Shown here piece by piece: positions 33,255 through 45,551 of a stretch of DNA of 64,000 nt. Made by a program: the position numbers and the translations under genes. The stretch spans positions 237,179-301,178 of the forward strand of contig NW_005434642.1 in NCBI RefSeq assembly GCF_000315625.1. Direction: 5' to 3'. Each line of letters starts with the position of its first letter. The stretch's first letter is position 1. The stretch comes from Guillardia theta CCMP2712. Taxonomy: Eukaryota; Cryptophyceae; Pyrenomonadales; Geminigeraceae. Under the pieces are notes generated by a model that was not told the DNA's origin, made no database searches, and was given only the letters and a program-made list of their open reading frames with translations.

Positions 33255-35480
33255 TCATCGAGGACTCCTCTCCTCAATATATTCTCTATCAATCGAGTTC
33301 CCCATTGTTGGACCGGGATCAGGGCTTCTTCCGTCCCTATCTTGTAACGAGTAAACCGACATCCTTCGGTAGTCCCCGGTCTTCCCGTTGAGCAAGCCGT
33401 CAGTCTGATATTCTCGTTTCAACACATTGTTGGTTTTTGCCTTCAAATCCTTCACAGAGTCTGCGATCATAGAGACTTGATGTATCACATTCTCAAATTC
33501 TTGCCAACTCCATTCAACTATCTGATTCATTTTCTCCTGTTCAGCATTTTCTTCTGCTATTTCTTTGGCTGCGATCAACTCGTCATCATTTTCGCTGTCA
33601 CTTGAAAACTTGAAACTTGGTATGAACATTAACAGAATCTGAAGCCATCTCAAGAGAACAATTCTAGCATGCTTGCGGATCTCTGAGGAGATGTAGTCTT
33701 CATACTTCTTGTTTTTCATTTCATAGTAAGATTGCATCAGTGTGACGACGAACATGTTGATTAAGATGATGGCGTATGTGACCTGAAACGAGATAAACAG
33801 TACACTGGCCAGAAATTGATCAAAGGATATCACGTTTCGATAGGAAATAACGTTGAAAGTCCACGTAACAAGAGTGGAGAGAGCTTGATTGAAACTTTCA
33901 AAGCCATCAACCTCCGGGCCAAACGCAAGATAAAATGCTTGTGCATACGCAAGAATGATGATAAGGAGAATGAAAAACCAGGGAATGCATTGTTGCCCAC
34001 ACTTCCAAAGAATATGAATGATGAGCTCTGTTGATCGACTTATGTACTTGGGGAATTCAAGTAGCTTCAACCAGCCAAAGAGTGATATGAATGCAAGTAG
34101 ACATTGTGCCTGATTGTAGAGGAAGCCGACATACTCAAAGTCATTCACGTCAAGATTGTCCAAGGACGTAAAGACTTCGTTGAGGGAAAGCATTCCAGGA
34201 GTTTGTTCTAGATTAACTTTAGTGGCCAACCAAGCGAAGTAAAATGCATAGATTACTATGTTGAAGAAGTGATAGTAATTGCTGTAGTGGATCTCAATAC
34301 CTACCTTTCGCAAGGTGTTCAGTTCAAGTAGGAGGTGCATCATCGCTAAAGCAAAGAATCCATATTCCATATAGTATAGAATGACCTCTACTCGTTGACC
34401 TGACACATATGCTGCCTTGAAAACCCTGAAAGAATAAGAAGGACGAACATCACCATACGGCATGAATTCAAAGAATATCCTAGTAGAAAGATAGAAACTG
34501 AAGACGCTGTTGAAGGATACTATGTCAATGAATACTGCACGAGTTCCTTGGTCTACCCAATAGATTCTCTTGAGGTATTCAATCATGCTTGTAACTTCTT
34601 CTGGCTTTGTCAACAAGGGAATGTCAATCACATAACCACCGCCGGGATAGATCATAGTCGCGTTGTACCCTCCAAATGGAAACGTTTTCAGCTGACTCCC
34701 TGTTTGATACTGCAGCATCGAACCAGCCGGCCATCCACTCCGGGGAGCTTTGCTCTCAAACTGAGCCTTGTAAGCAGGCCAACAGCCGTCGAGCTCGCTA
34801 GACATGAATTTGTTGTTCTGGCATGTTATTGGACTTTGCTTGTCGACGTGCAGTTGCCTTATCCGGACTGGCTGGATCAGTGGGTCTTGACCGTGCACGT
34901 ATAAGATGCCTGACTTAGCATCTGAAGCATCGCTGACCACCATAGTCTTTGGATCATACTTGCAGGCAAACAACAAGTTCATCAATCCTGCAGAGAAGAA
35001 GTTCCAGAAATCGTCAACGTCAACGATTTCCTCAAAAGTCTTGGTTTTATCAAATGCATCAAAATGAATAGAAAAAATGGATTTCTGTGCGCTTTGAAGT
35101 AGCATGCTACCATTGCTGTAGTCGTACTTAATGAAAGTAACCACAGTAAACGCCACAAGGAAGAGAACGTAAGCTCGAAACTCCAAGTACTTCGTCCTTC
35201 CATACCGTTTGATAGCCATCGGGAGATTGGTCTTCGCATCAATACTAAGCCCTGCGTTGATAGCTATTCTACTTGCCTCATTGTTGGCAACATCATTCAA
35301 ACCATCAGTCAAGATGGTGAATGTTTTCTCTTGTACTTGTGTCCTCCTGTTTTCAAGCACTTCCCAAGCCAATTCACAATCATAGACTTTCCCCACCAAC
35401 CTCTCGTTTGGGATAGTGCCGTGGTCCGTAACAAATGATTCATCGAAAACCTTCCTACTTGGAAATTGTTTCAAGCTCAT
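33255..35480 (-). CDS. Polycystin-2-like TRP cation channel, single exon
   Basis: Polycystin (TRPP) channel of about 741 residues without introns. A short N-terminal cytosolic region precedes the first helix (LEFRAYVLFLVAFTVVTFIK). A long extracytosolic polycystin domain follows, with LDGCWPAY and FPFGGYNATMIYPGGGYVID, then five more helices including LLAFISLFGWLKLLEF (S4-S5 region) and the pore segment after PEVDGFESFNQALSTLV. S6 is QVTYAIILINMFVVTLMQSYYEM. The filter region reads WTFNVI where PKD2 has LGD, so the acidic residue is missing. A C-terminal coiled region (EIAEENAEQEKMNQIVEW) ends the protein. The start is the ATG at 35480. The role (ciliary or other sensory Ca2+ entry) is inferred from the family. 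It is convergent with the SR gene. Confidence 0.92.
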   Translation of the reverse strand: MSLKQFPSRKVFDESFVTDHGTIPNERLVGKVYDCELAWEVLENRRTQVQEKTFTILTDGLNDVANNEASRIAINAGLSIDAKTNLPMAIKRYGRTKYLEFRAYVLFLVAFTVVTFIKYDYSNGSMLLQSAQKSIFSIHFDAFDKTKTFEEIVDVDDFWNFFSAGLMNLLFACKYDPKTMVVSDASDAKSGILYVHGQDPLIQPVRIRQLHVDKQSPITCQNNKFMSSELDGCWPAYKAQFESKAPRSGWPAGSMLQYQTGSQLKTFPFGGYNATMIYPGGGYVIDIPLLTKPEEVTSMIEYLKRIYWVDQGTRAVFIDIVSFNSVFSFYLSTRIFFEFMPYGDVRPSYSFRVFKAAYVSGQRVEVILYYMEYGFFALAMMHLLLELNTLRKVGIEIHYSNYYHFFNIVIYAFYFAWLATKVNLEQTPGMLSLNEVFTSLDNLDVNDFEYVGFLYNQAQCLLAFISLFGWLKLLEFPKYISRSTELIIHILWKCGQQCIPWFFILLIIILAYAQAFYLAFGPEVDGFESFNQALSTLVTWTFNVISYRNVISFDQFLASVLFISFQVTYAIILINMFVVTLMQSYYEMKNKKYEDYISSEIRKHARIVLLRWLQILLMFIPSFKFSSDSENDDELIAAKEIAEENAEQEKMNQIVEWSWQEFENVIHQVSMIADSVKDLKAKTNNVLKREYQTDGLLNGKTGDYRRMSVYSLQDRDGRSPDPGPTMGNSIDREYIEERSPR

Positions 35481-36538
35481 TTTCAATACAAAACACCAAC
35501 AGTCTTCACAGCCTTGCCATTTCTCGTCACCTGCGGGATCTGTCAGATTTGATTTTTGAGTCTGGTGTCTCTGTTCGAAGGAGAATCCTCACTCGAAGTG
35601 ATCCCCTCTTTCCCTCTCCCCTAGGTCTCTCCGTTCATCCATCCATCCATCAGAGTCCATCCATCGGGCGGCCCATTCCTCCCTCCCTCCCTCCCTCCCT
35701 CCCTCCCTCCCTCCCTCTGCTTCTCTCCTTCTCTCCTTCTCTCCTTCTCTCCTCAGTTCTCTCTCCCTTCCTCTCCCCCTCTCCACCCACTCCTTCTCTC
35801 CCTCCCTCCCTCCCTCCCTCCCTCTGCTTCTCTGCTTCTCTGCTTCTCTGCTTCTCTGCTTCTCTGCTTCTGAGTCTCCTCAGTTCTCACTCCCTCTCCC
35901 TCTCCCTCGAGTCTCTCCAGCAGGCTCATGCCATGCTGCTCGTCTCAACTTCAAGGCAACTTGCCGCACTGATGAGAAGGGCCGGCAGTTGTGTTCAGCA
36001 CTAAAATCATAAAATATGGTCAGTACCAAGATTTTATATAATTTGTACGGCTACTTGTTGTATATAAATTTGTACCCGCAGTGAAAATACAGTTTTAAAA
36101 ATGAAACATGATTACCTAATCGGATTTTGTCTGGCAAGACTCCTCAATGACCACCCCTTTCTTGAGATCAGTACCGGTGCAAAAGTAATGCATTTTGACC
36201 TATAAAGTACCCCTACTGGATAACCCCACCAAGATCCCAAGTCTACTACCCCTCTTGTCCTGTCCCCTCCGTCTTGTCCACGAGCCGACGCCAATGCAGT
36301 GAGCAGCAGGTAAGGACGAGGAGGACGAGGAGGACGAGGACGAGGAGGACGAGGACGAGGAAGAGGAGGAACAGGGAAGGCCGGGGAGGATCGGATGGCA
36401 GAGAGAGAATGTTTGTAGATCTCTTCCTGCTCAAAGAACATGTGACTTTACCGAACTTATCGCCTTATTGCAGAGCAGTCTGTAACGTCTCTTGCATCCA
36501 GCTCACCCGGAAGATCAGGGATTGCTGGTCATTCAAGA
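35481..36538. promoter_or_regulatory. Divergent polycystin/EMC1 intergenic region
   Basis: No gene. It contains simple repeats at 35675-35880, an AT-rich stretch at 36000-36110 with AGTACCAAGATTTTATATA, a C-rich block at 36140-36255 (ACCACCCC, GTACCCCTA, AACCCCACC, CTACCCCTC) and a GAGGAC repeat at 36313-36365. Confidence 0.5.
35672..35877. repeat. (CCCT)n and CTTCTCTG tandem microsatellites
   Basis: CCCT runs at about 35677-35715 and 35800-35823, TCTCCTTC units between them, and about six CTTCTCTG units at 35825-35870. Confidence 0.9.
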
Positions 36539-39500
36539 ATGCTGGCCTATCAATCGTTTACCCTCTTGGCTTGTTTGATTTGCCTGCCCTTCGTTTCCTC
36601 ATTATACGAAGATCAGGTATGATATTTCACCAATTTACTGGGATGACTGGACTGACTATGCAATTCCAGGCGGGGTTGAACGATTTCCATGTACAAAATA
36701 TCGGAAAACCCACATCACTGTTGTTTCACCCTGATCCGCACAAACGCAGGCTATTCTTTGCAACTGTAAGTGCTGATTCTTTGTTTAGTCTGGTCATCTG
36801 AATTTTAATGCACCACAGGATCTCAACATCATCGGTGCGTTGGACAGCAAGCATGGCACGATCCTGTGGAGACACAGTCTTGGAAATGAAGAAATCAATG
36901 CGATCGAATACAGTGGCAGATTCTTGGTAATATTAAGCCAGGCGCTTTGAACTTGGTTTCTCCTAATGAAGTTGCTTTCTGCTAGGCTTCGTTGAGTGGG
37001 AGAGGAAAGATTGTCAGAGTATGGAATGCAGCTGATGGTGTCTTGATTTGGGATCAGCCTACCAACTCAGAGGCTGACGACAGCCGACGAGACTTGAAGT
37101 TTTCCATCAGATTCGCCGACGTGAATGGCGATGACGTGGAGGATGTTATCGTGGCTACTGGGAACATGGTGCTAGTATTCTCAACATCGAACGGAAGAAA
37201 AATGTGATACATTTGAAACATATTACGTCGAGGTTGTTGACTTGTGTTGCCTCAAGGTGGGAGTGGAAGTCTAGGAAGACCAACATCAAGGACGCGGAGA
37301 TTCTGTTCGCGGATGCCAAGAATGTCCAGGTGGTTGCGGTCGATTCGAACAAGGTTGATCGAGATCCCATGGTTGCCAAGATAAATTCAAAAGATGGCTC
37401 CACTATCGCAGACTTTGGCAAGGCCATTGAGGGAGCGTCCAAGTGCGATAGTGTCTCTTCCAACTACGGGGGGGTCCTGGCATGTCTTCAAGCGTCTTCA
37501 AGTTCTGTCCATTTTTTCAAGGCCGAAACAGGAAAGCGATGGACAAGCTCGGTCGCATCGCAAGCGAGCAAGGAAGCGGTTTCCGTTGAGCTGCTGAAGA
37601 GTGATGAGATGATGATTGTGCGCTATGTGAATCAAGCAGCCATAGTTGCAAGTCTAGATGAAGGGACAGCGAAGGTTTTGCACACATTCGAAGGTCAACC
37701 GGGCACGCTGATCTCGTATGGAAGCGACAAGAATGGAGACGTTCTGGTTGCACAAGCTCAACCCACTAGCAAGGGGTTGGTGCTGAAGAGCTTTCATTTG
37801 AAGACCAAGGAATTGGTGACGAATGAGATTGCCTCGTCGATCTGGTCCAAGGAGGAGAATGGCAGTATCGAGATGATGGCCGTCAATCCATATGTTCGTA
37901 AGGATGGTTCTGGAGGCCTGAGACTTCTTCTGCTGTCGGAGAACTACGCCTTGACCCTGTTCCAGCAAGGATCCGTCCTGTGGGAGCGGCACGAGGCTCT
38001 TGCATACATTACAGAAGCGGAGCTTGTCGATCTGCCTTTGCCTGCGCTTTCGCACAATGAGTTGCTTGATGAGAATGTCATCAACTCACTGAATCCAATC
38101 TCTCGATTAGTCCGCAGATGCATCGCTGACATGACCGATCTCATTGACTTCCTCATGAAATCATCCCAGGTAAACCCGTGTTCCGTCCTTGTGTGGCTTC
38201 CTGACAACCCTCCGAAAGTTGCAGACCGGGGCGAGCACGAGGCAAAGAGCTGCGTGGGATGAAGTTGGCGTGAGCTTGAAGCATGACATGCACGGGGATC
38301 GCTTCGGCTTCAATAAGATTCTTGTCTTCGTCACCTCCCCTGGTATGGTGTTTGGCATGCACTCTCAGACAGGCAACATCGTGTGGAAGAAATTTTACGG
38401 CAATGACGCAATCTTGGAGCGCTTTTTCTTGACGAAGGCAACTTCACCTGATGGCCAGCTGGAGTGCCTCGTGCTGGGGCGATCAAAGCAGAACTCAGGG
38501 CACACGTTCGTCGCCTGGATGCAGCCACTGACAGGAGCTGAGACTTCGAGGAAGGTAATGATCTTATATCCCTGTTGTGCTGGTCAGCTGGGAGTGAGGT
38601 GAACGTTGCAGGTGCTGCCTGTCAAAGTGATCCAGGCGTCCCTTGTGCCACTCCTGACGCAGAAGCACTCGTACATGGTAATGATGATGGACAGCGCGCA
38701 CAAGGTCCACCTGCTCCCCGACACGCCCAAGACCCGTGAAGCCTTCCGGAAGCGAGCTTTGCACGTCGTCTTCTACCTGGTGGACAAGGAGAGGTCGGCG
38801 ATCGACGGGTTTGGCATGCGCGAGGTCGGCGATGAGATGAGAGGAGAAGTCATCTGGACCGTGGCGTTTCCCAAGGGGGAGAAACTGCTCACGATCTCGG
38901 CTCAGCGGATGAACGAGGCCATCAGGTCTGCGGGAAGAGTCCTTGGAAACCGCGCGGTCCTCCTGAAGTACCTTAACAAGAATCTCCTTGCCGTTGCTAC
39001 CGCGACGCAGGAGAGGAACGAGAGGATTGGGCAAGCAGATCCTGTTGTACGAGTGTACCTCATCGACACCGTGATCGGCGCCATCGTTCACACGGCATCG
39101 CACAAGGATGCTACTGGACCTGTTGAGATCGTTCAGTCGGAGAATGTTGTCATATACACGTGAGTATCTCCTCCTCTTTCCCCCCTCCTCTACCTTTCTC
39201 ACATGTCGCGATGCCTTGACTTCCTTGTTCCCTATTGTTGCCATCCTATCTCTGTCATTGTGAACTAGTGGCCGACAACATGGCAGGTTGTGGAACAACA
39301 AGAAGCAACGCAACGAGATTGCTGTCTTGGAGCTGTATGAGAACACCAAGCACGAGATCATGACAGCCGGAGAGATGATGATGTACAACGACAGCAAGAC
39401 GACCTACACCAGCCATGCTCTCGACAAGCCGCGCGTGCTGTCTCAGACTTACATCACCCACACGGCGTTCAAGACCATGGCGGTCGCCCATACCATGCAC

Positions 39501-39969
39501 GGCATCACCACCAAGAACGTCATAGCCGCGCTTGCTTCGGATCAAATCTTCAGCATCGACAAAAAGCTCTTGGACCCTCGCAGGCCCATCGGAAAGCCTT
39601 CGCCCGACGACATGGAGGAAGGGCTCATGCCCTACAGCCCCTTCCTCCCTGTGATGCCGACCGCCGTCCTCTCCTACAACCGCACCATCCTGCAGCTGAG
39701 GAAGATTGTTGTGGCACCAGCGCGTATCGAGTCGACCTGCCTGATGGTGGCGGTTGGAGCAGACGTTTTCTTCTCGCGGGTGACGCCAGCCAAGGCCTTC
39801 GACTGCCTTGGAGACGACTTCAACTACACCTCCCTCGTGCTCTCCACCTTGGCGCTCATGATCTTGTCATGGGTTGTGAGCTGGTGCCTTGCCTTGCTGT
39901 GCTGCTGCCAGTTGCTGACTCCTTTGCAGGTTCCAGGCCAAGCGTGAGCTTTCACAAGCATGGAAGTGA
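36539..39969 (+). CDS. EMC1: ER membrane protein complex subunit 1
   Basis: Large lumenal beta-propeller subunit of the EMC, which inserts membrane proteins into the ER. Exons: 36539-36616, 36670-36765, 36819-36926, 36986-37203, 37257-38169, 38225-38554, 38612-39159, 39287-39875, 39937-39969; about 970 residues (human 993). Exon 1 is a signal peptide (MLAYQSFTLLACLICLPFV) followed by SSLYEDQ, matching the family. PQQ-like propeller strands are seen (DSKHGTILWRHSLG, SLSGRGKIVRVW). The C-terminal DUF1620 region shows NRAVLLKYLNKNLLAVAT, RNEIAVLELYE, KKLLDPRRP and IPYSP-like MPYSPFLP. One TM helix (LVLSTLALMILSWV) precedes a basic tail. The final intron (39876-39936) is set so that the tail reads AKRELSQAWK. 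The acceptor of exon 6 could be 38219 instead; both keep frame. Confidence 0.96.
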
Positions 39970-40339
39970 AGATATTGAAAAGGAGAGAGAGGAGGCGGAG
40001 GAGAGCGGGATCGAGGAAAGAAAGAACGAGGAGCGATATGGAAGAACAAGGGGAGGAGATAGGAGAATTGAAGTCTCATATGCTAGAATACACGTGAAAA
40101 GGCAATAGCACATGCGCTGCAAACTGCAAGAAATCCGCATGACGGCGGGGAGAAAGAGGAGAAGGTGTGGAGGAGTTGAGTACGCAGATTCGAGATCCCT
40201 CCCTCCTTAACCCTCTGCTTTAGAAAAGCCACTCAAAGTCTCAGATTGTTCTTCGCTTCATCTCAGTCACAGAAGCGAGTTTTTCTTCTCATGTTAAAAT
40301 ACACGTGAGTGCCGCTCGGCTCCTTCACGCTCGCCTACT
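39970..40339. other. Convergent 3' gap, EMC1 / SWI-SNF ATPase
   Basis: Purine-rich sequence at 39970-40060, otherwise ordinary. No gene and no GGGGTA or GC-island block. Confidence 0.55.
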
Positions 40340-43300
40340 TCATATGCGCGCTGAGAACTCAAACCGGAAGCGAAAGTCGCCATGGACTACACTGAGCGAC
40401 CGGCCCGCGAGGAAGGCAACGGGGTCACCCCCCGTCCAAGGAGGAGCGGCGCTCTCGTCCTTGACCCGAAAGAGCTCGTGCGAGTGAACTTTCTTCACCT
40501 TGGCCCTGCTCGCTTCACCTTCGGGCAGGCTAGGGGAGGCAGGAGCAGCAGGTTCTGTCTTCTTCCTCTTGCCTGCCCCCCTGCTCTGCCCTCCATCGTT
40601 CTTCCTCTTCCTCGTGCTCCCCTTCATCCAGTCCTCTGCGGTATCAGCCTCCATCAGCTTCCTCTCGAACATCTTGTCCGACATGTTGGACCAGTCGAAC
40701 TTGTTCGTCCGGTCTACCTCCTTGCTCACCCTCTGTCCCCTCCCATACCCGGCGCTCTCCCTGTACATATCCTCCGCGTCCAGCTTGACGAGCCTGAGCT
40801 GCGATCGAGGGAAGCTGAGCTCCTCGCCGTTGACAGAGACGATGAAGGTGTTGGGGTTCGACACAGTGGTTACGATGCCTGTCTGTGTCTCGAGGGAGGT
40901 GGAGGATGTGGAATCAGCGAGGATGATGACTTTGTCGTCGATGAAGATGGGCTCTCCCAGCAGCCATTGCGGGATTTCATCGTCCGTCATGAGGCGTGGG
41001 AGCGGCTTCTTGCCCGTCCTCGCGTACTCTTCCTCCTGTCGAGCCTTCTCCTTCATGTCCATCTCGTTGAACAGGTCGATCTCCTCTTGCGATCGCGCAA
41101 TGAGCTCGTTCACCTCCTCGTCCGTGTGCACCTGCTCCTTCGCCTGCTCCATCTTGCTCTCGAACTCCTTCGCCAGCTTCTGCTTCAGTAACTCGTGCGT
41201 GTCCTCCACGTCGGTCCGCAGGTTGAACCTCCCGGTCTCGATCGCCAGGTCCTCGTTCGCCAGCCTCGTCTGCGCCCTCTTGTTTACCTTCTCCTCCACT
41301 GTGTTGGGGGTGATGAGTCGCAGGACGAGGCACTGCTTCGTCTGCCCCAGTCTGTGCACGCGGGCCTTTGCCTGCTCGTCCATCATCGGGTTCCAGTCGC
41401 TATCGTAGATGATGACCGTGTCAGCTGTCTGGAGGGGTGGTCAAGGGGGAATAGGACCGGTGTTGCATGCTCACCTGCAGGTTGATCCCCTGGCCTCCTG
41501 CCCGCGTCGAGAGCATGAAGATGAAGTATTCGGAGTCTTCGGCATTCCACAGCTTCATCATGTTGATCCTGTCTTCGGAGGAGCTCTCTCCGGACAAGAC
41601 AAGATGCTTGTATCTTTTCATCTCGCAATACCTGCGACACAATCATCATGGGATGAAAGTAACGAGGACAGATATGAGAAGGAATGGTGATGAGAAGAGG
41701 AGCGAAGAGAAGATCGGAGGGGGGAGGCAGAGGTGATCGAGTCATCGGCATGATGATAACGAGAAGGAGGAAGAGGAGGAGGAGGAGGAGGAGGAGGAGT
41801 ATGAACGAGGGGAGGAGAACAAGAATTACCCCTGGAGGATGTGTAGTAACTTGACCATCTGGCTGTAGATGAGCACGCGATGATCCGCCGCTTGCAGCTT
41901 AGGCAGGATGCGGTCGAGGAGCTCAAGTTTCCCGCAGGAGCGAATGAGAAACTCGTTGCCGAGGAAGTACTCGTCGAAGAGGAAGGGATGGTTGCAAACC
42001 TTGCGGAGCTGGGCGACTCGATTGTTCATCTTCTTCTGCTTCGCGTTGCCGTACGTGTCTTGTGTCATGAGGACGTGATTCTCCGTCTGCAGATCGACAC
42101 GCCCGCGGTCAGTAAGTGAACGCTCGTTGGCGCGGGGAGACGGGGAGGGACAAGATGAAAGCAGCAAGGAGAGAGAATGAAAAATGCAGAGAGAAGAAGG
42201 GAGGAGCGAGGAGGGAGGAGGGAGGAGGGAGGAGGGAGGAGGGAGGAGCGAGGAGGGAGGTAGTCTACAATGAGGAGAGAGGGTGAGACAGAAGGTGGGC
42301 ATGCAGACGGCAGCAGAACGGCGCAGGGGGTTGAGCTGGTCGACCTGGAGGTAGAGAACTTTCTGCAACGAGGAGAACTCGCACTTGAGGATGTTCTCGC
42401 GGGTCTCCGGGAGCTGCATGATGTCTTTGAGATCAGCTTTCAGCCTCCTCGTCATGAAAGGGCGCAAGATGGCGTGAAGGCACTTGATCAGAAACTCCTT
42501 CTCCTCGTCGTCCACCTGAGGGGATGGGCGTCAGTCTGGGAGGTCAGCGAGAACTTCTGGGTGCTCACGTCAACTTCGTCGTCTCCCGTCCTGAAAGGTT
42601 TCGAGAACCATTCTTGAAAGTCCTCGTTGGTGTCGAAGACCTGGAGATTCGGGAAGGGGGGAAAGCAGCGCAACGCACGGGAGAAAGGGGGGAACGAAGG
42701 AGATGCGAGGAGGAGGGGAGAGAGACGACGGTAGGAGGGGCAGACAAGACAGAAGAATGTCATTCGCTGATGATCCTCTCCTCACTTCTGACCTCGGGCA
42801 ACAGAAAGTTGAGAAGAGACCAGAGTTCATGGATCTCATTCTGCAGGAGCAAACACGAGTCAACGGCCGGGATATGACCACGAGGAAGCGAGAGAGCAGA
42901 AAGAGCAAAGATCAACAATGGAAGGGAGCTGGAAGAGAGGAGAAAAAGAGAGGAGGAGGAGAGAGGAGGAGGAGAGGAGGAGGAGAGACGAGGAGGAGAG
43001 GGGAGAGAGGACGGGAGGAGGGGAGGGGAAGTGAGCTAAGGTCAGAAGACGAGCCTGCAGCGGGGTCCCCGATAGGATCAGTCGATGACTGGCCCTGTAG
43101 CCATTGCGTCCGGTCAAGCACGAGAAGAGCTTGCTCTCCCTATTCTTCAGTCGATGTCCCTCGTCGACCACCAGGTAGGCCCACTGAACCGCCTTGAGCC
43201 TCTTGGAGTCCACCTTGTCCATCACAAGCTCGTACTGCAGCCTCCATCAGCTTCCTCCTCCCTCCTCCTTCATCCGGCGACTGTGTACCTGCACTATGAG

Positions 43301-44996
43301 GACGTTGAAGTTCCCAGTCTTGATCTGAGTGTTGAAGAGCTCCTTCCTCTCCGCCGGCGTCCCCTTGTAGACGATCGCGTTCACCTGAGCACGGGGACAG
43401 GGTCAGCAGCTGTTTCCCAGCATCGGGTCAGACCGTTGGGGCCCATCGCTCGAATTCATTTTGCCAGTTGGACAGGGTGGAGAGGGGAGCGATAACCATG
43501 AAGGGACCATATTGATGTTTCTTCTCGATGAGGTGAGTTATCATTCCGATCACCTGCAACATGTCACCCGACAGCGTTTGCAGACTTGCAAGCCTCGATC
43601 ATGAAGGCCATGGAGAACACGTGCAGTCACGGAAGAGATGAGGAAGGGAGATCACCTGCACTGTCTTGCCCAAACCCATCTCATCCGCAAGAATCCCGCT
43701 CAAATTGTTGTTATACAGATTTACCAACCAATTCACCCCTTCGATCTGATACGCTTTCAGCTTCAAGCTCTCATCTCCCATGATAGTAGCCTGCAGAAAA
43801 CTTCAGCAGACATGGAGGCAAAGCAAGAAAGCATGTCATGTATCACTTGCTCTTCGATCACTTCATTGACCGGCATGTTGAACATGTAGGTCGTCAATGC
43901 AGATCTCTCCATCCCATCCATGTTCATTCCAACCTGACAAGTGGCATGAGACAGATCGACTTGCAAGCTCATCATACGCTCTCTGCAACTGCCGCTGTCT
44001 GTTTGTTGATGTTTGCCCCTAGCTTGATCATGTAATCATCCATTTTTTGCAGGACTTCCTTCATCCTCTCATTCTTGGAGTCTTGGATGTGTTTGCGATA
44101 CTCCGCGATGTTGTCTGCCTGCAAGACTTGTACATCAAGAGCAGCGCAGAGCAGATGAGTTGCGAAACCTTGAGCGCCGCCATCCTCTCCCTCTTCTCCT
44201 TCTCAGCTTGCCGCTGCTTCTCTCTCTCCCTCTCTCGCACTTTGCGGACGATCTCTTTGGTGAGCTTCCGCATGAGATCTCGCTGTTCCTTGAAGTGCTG
44301 TCGGAAAGCAGCATGCGCCTCCATCACGCCCTCAAGAAACTTCGTCTGCTTCACTGCAACCTTCTTCAGATGCTCCACTTGGCTGATCTTAATCCAATCC
44401 TCCCGCGTCTCGTACTCGAACGACCTGCCGTCCGTCGCGCAGGGTCGCTGCATGAAAGGGAGGACGTCGACTCCAGGGAGCCCTGAGAGCGGGTGCTCAT
44501 CCACGACGTGCTGCCGAAGGCGTCTCTGTATGCAGTGCAACCTCAAAGTCGCCAGCTCGGTCTTGTTGCGAATGTCCTGCAGGCTCATGTTGGGAGGAGG
44601 CTTCTTAGAAGCCTGCAGCTCTTCCTCAAGGACTCTCCTCCTCTCCCGCATCCTTGCTTCTATCGCTCGCCATCTCGACGAGGCCCCTGCTTCCAGCTCT
44701 TGGAAGAACGTCAAGGGAAGGGACCAGAACTGCGGGTGTTGGGCCTTGCGTCTCCAGTCCGACCTGCACGCGACCGTTTACAAGGGGAGGAGGAGAGCAT
44801 GGAAGAGGACGTACCCCTGTCTCTCTAGGTCCATGGCGGGGTGGGAAGCGGTGCTGCAGTCTTCAACGGTGCCTCCCGCGCTCTTCATCAAGGACACGGA
44901 GGGAGAAACGTCAGATTGGAGCAGCTTCACGATCTTCAACTGAGCTTGAAGCCGCTGCATGTTCAGCTCGCTCCATCCTGCCGACATCTCTGCCAT
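40340..44996 (-). CDS. SWI/SNF chromatin-remodelling ATPase, Brahma/BRG1 type, without bromodomain
   Basis: ATP-driven nucleosome remodeller of the SNF2/BRM subfamily. Exons (minus): 44996-44815, 44763-44169, 44118-43978, 43933-43847, 43790-43656, 43553-43434, 43384-43289, 43234-43055, 42840-42793, 42640-42569, 42515-42345, 42086-41830, 41631-41475, 41428-40340; about 1,109 residues. A QLQ-like N-terminus ([15 protein letters not shown]) is followed by an HSA helix rich in Arg/Glu/Lys. Helicase motifs: [49 protein letters not shown] and ARVHRLGQ. An SnAC-like region ([19 protein letters not shown]) follows. The tail is Lys/Ser-rich and no bromodomain is present. The intron 42841-43054 has a GC donor (CTGCAG before GC). 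Confidence 0.96.
42190..42258. repeat. (GGAGGGA)n tandem repeat in a SWI/SNF intron
   Basis: Seven-base units GGAGGGA, with a few GGAGCGA variants, inside the intron 42087-42344. Confidence 0.85.
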
Positions 44997-45551
44997 GGAC
45001 CGCCTGCTCTCGCCGTCCTCTCCTCTCACATCTTCGAGCCCTACCGCGCCATGCAGGTTTGACTCAACAGGGTTTTTTATATTTGGATCGCACAAAAAAT
45101 TTGAAGCCGGTAGGGAGGAGAGGGGGGAGGGAGAGGGGGGAGGAGAGGGGGGAGGCGAAGGGGACGAGGGAGGGGGAGGGGGACGAAGGGGACATGCAGC
45201 GGCTTCAAGCTCACGAAGGGGACGAGGGAGGGGAGGGAGGCGAAGGGGACGAGGGAGGGGAGGGAGTGAAGGGGGTACGAGAGGGTAGAGAAACGAAGAG
45301 CGAGGCGAGAAGAGATGAACTTGTAGGAGAGTGGAGACTCGGGATGAAGTGAAGACTTTTCAAACGGAAGCTAACTCAGGAATGAATAAAGAATATGGTT
45401 GCGGTCGTAGAGGAGCAGGAGCTGAGCATGAACAAGCTCGATGTTGCATGCTGCCCCTAGTTCTTCGACTTCTCCCCCGGGATCGAGTCGCCGCTGCAGG
45501 TCCTGGCCCCCACAAGTTCATCAGAATGACCAGCCCACAACAAGCATCTTC
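44997..45551. other. 5' flank of the SWI/SNF gene, G/A-rich
   Basis: Purine-rich low-complexity sequence at 45105-45300 (GGGGGAGG, GGGGACGAGG). No clear gene. A possible alternative last exon of NAD kinase (45435-45505, minus) would give an acidic tail but is not needed. Confidence 0.4.
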
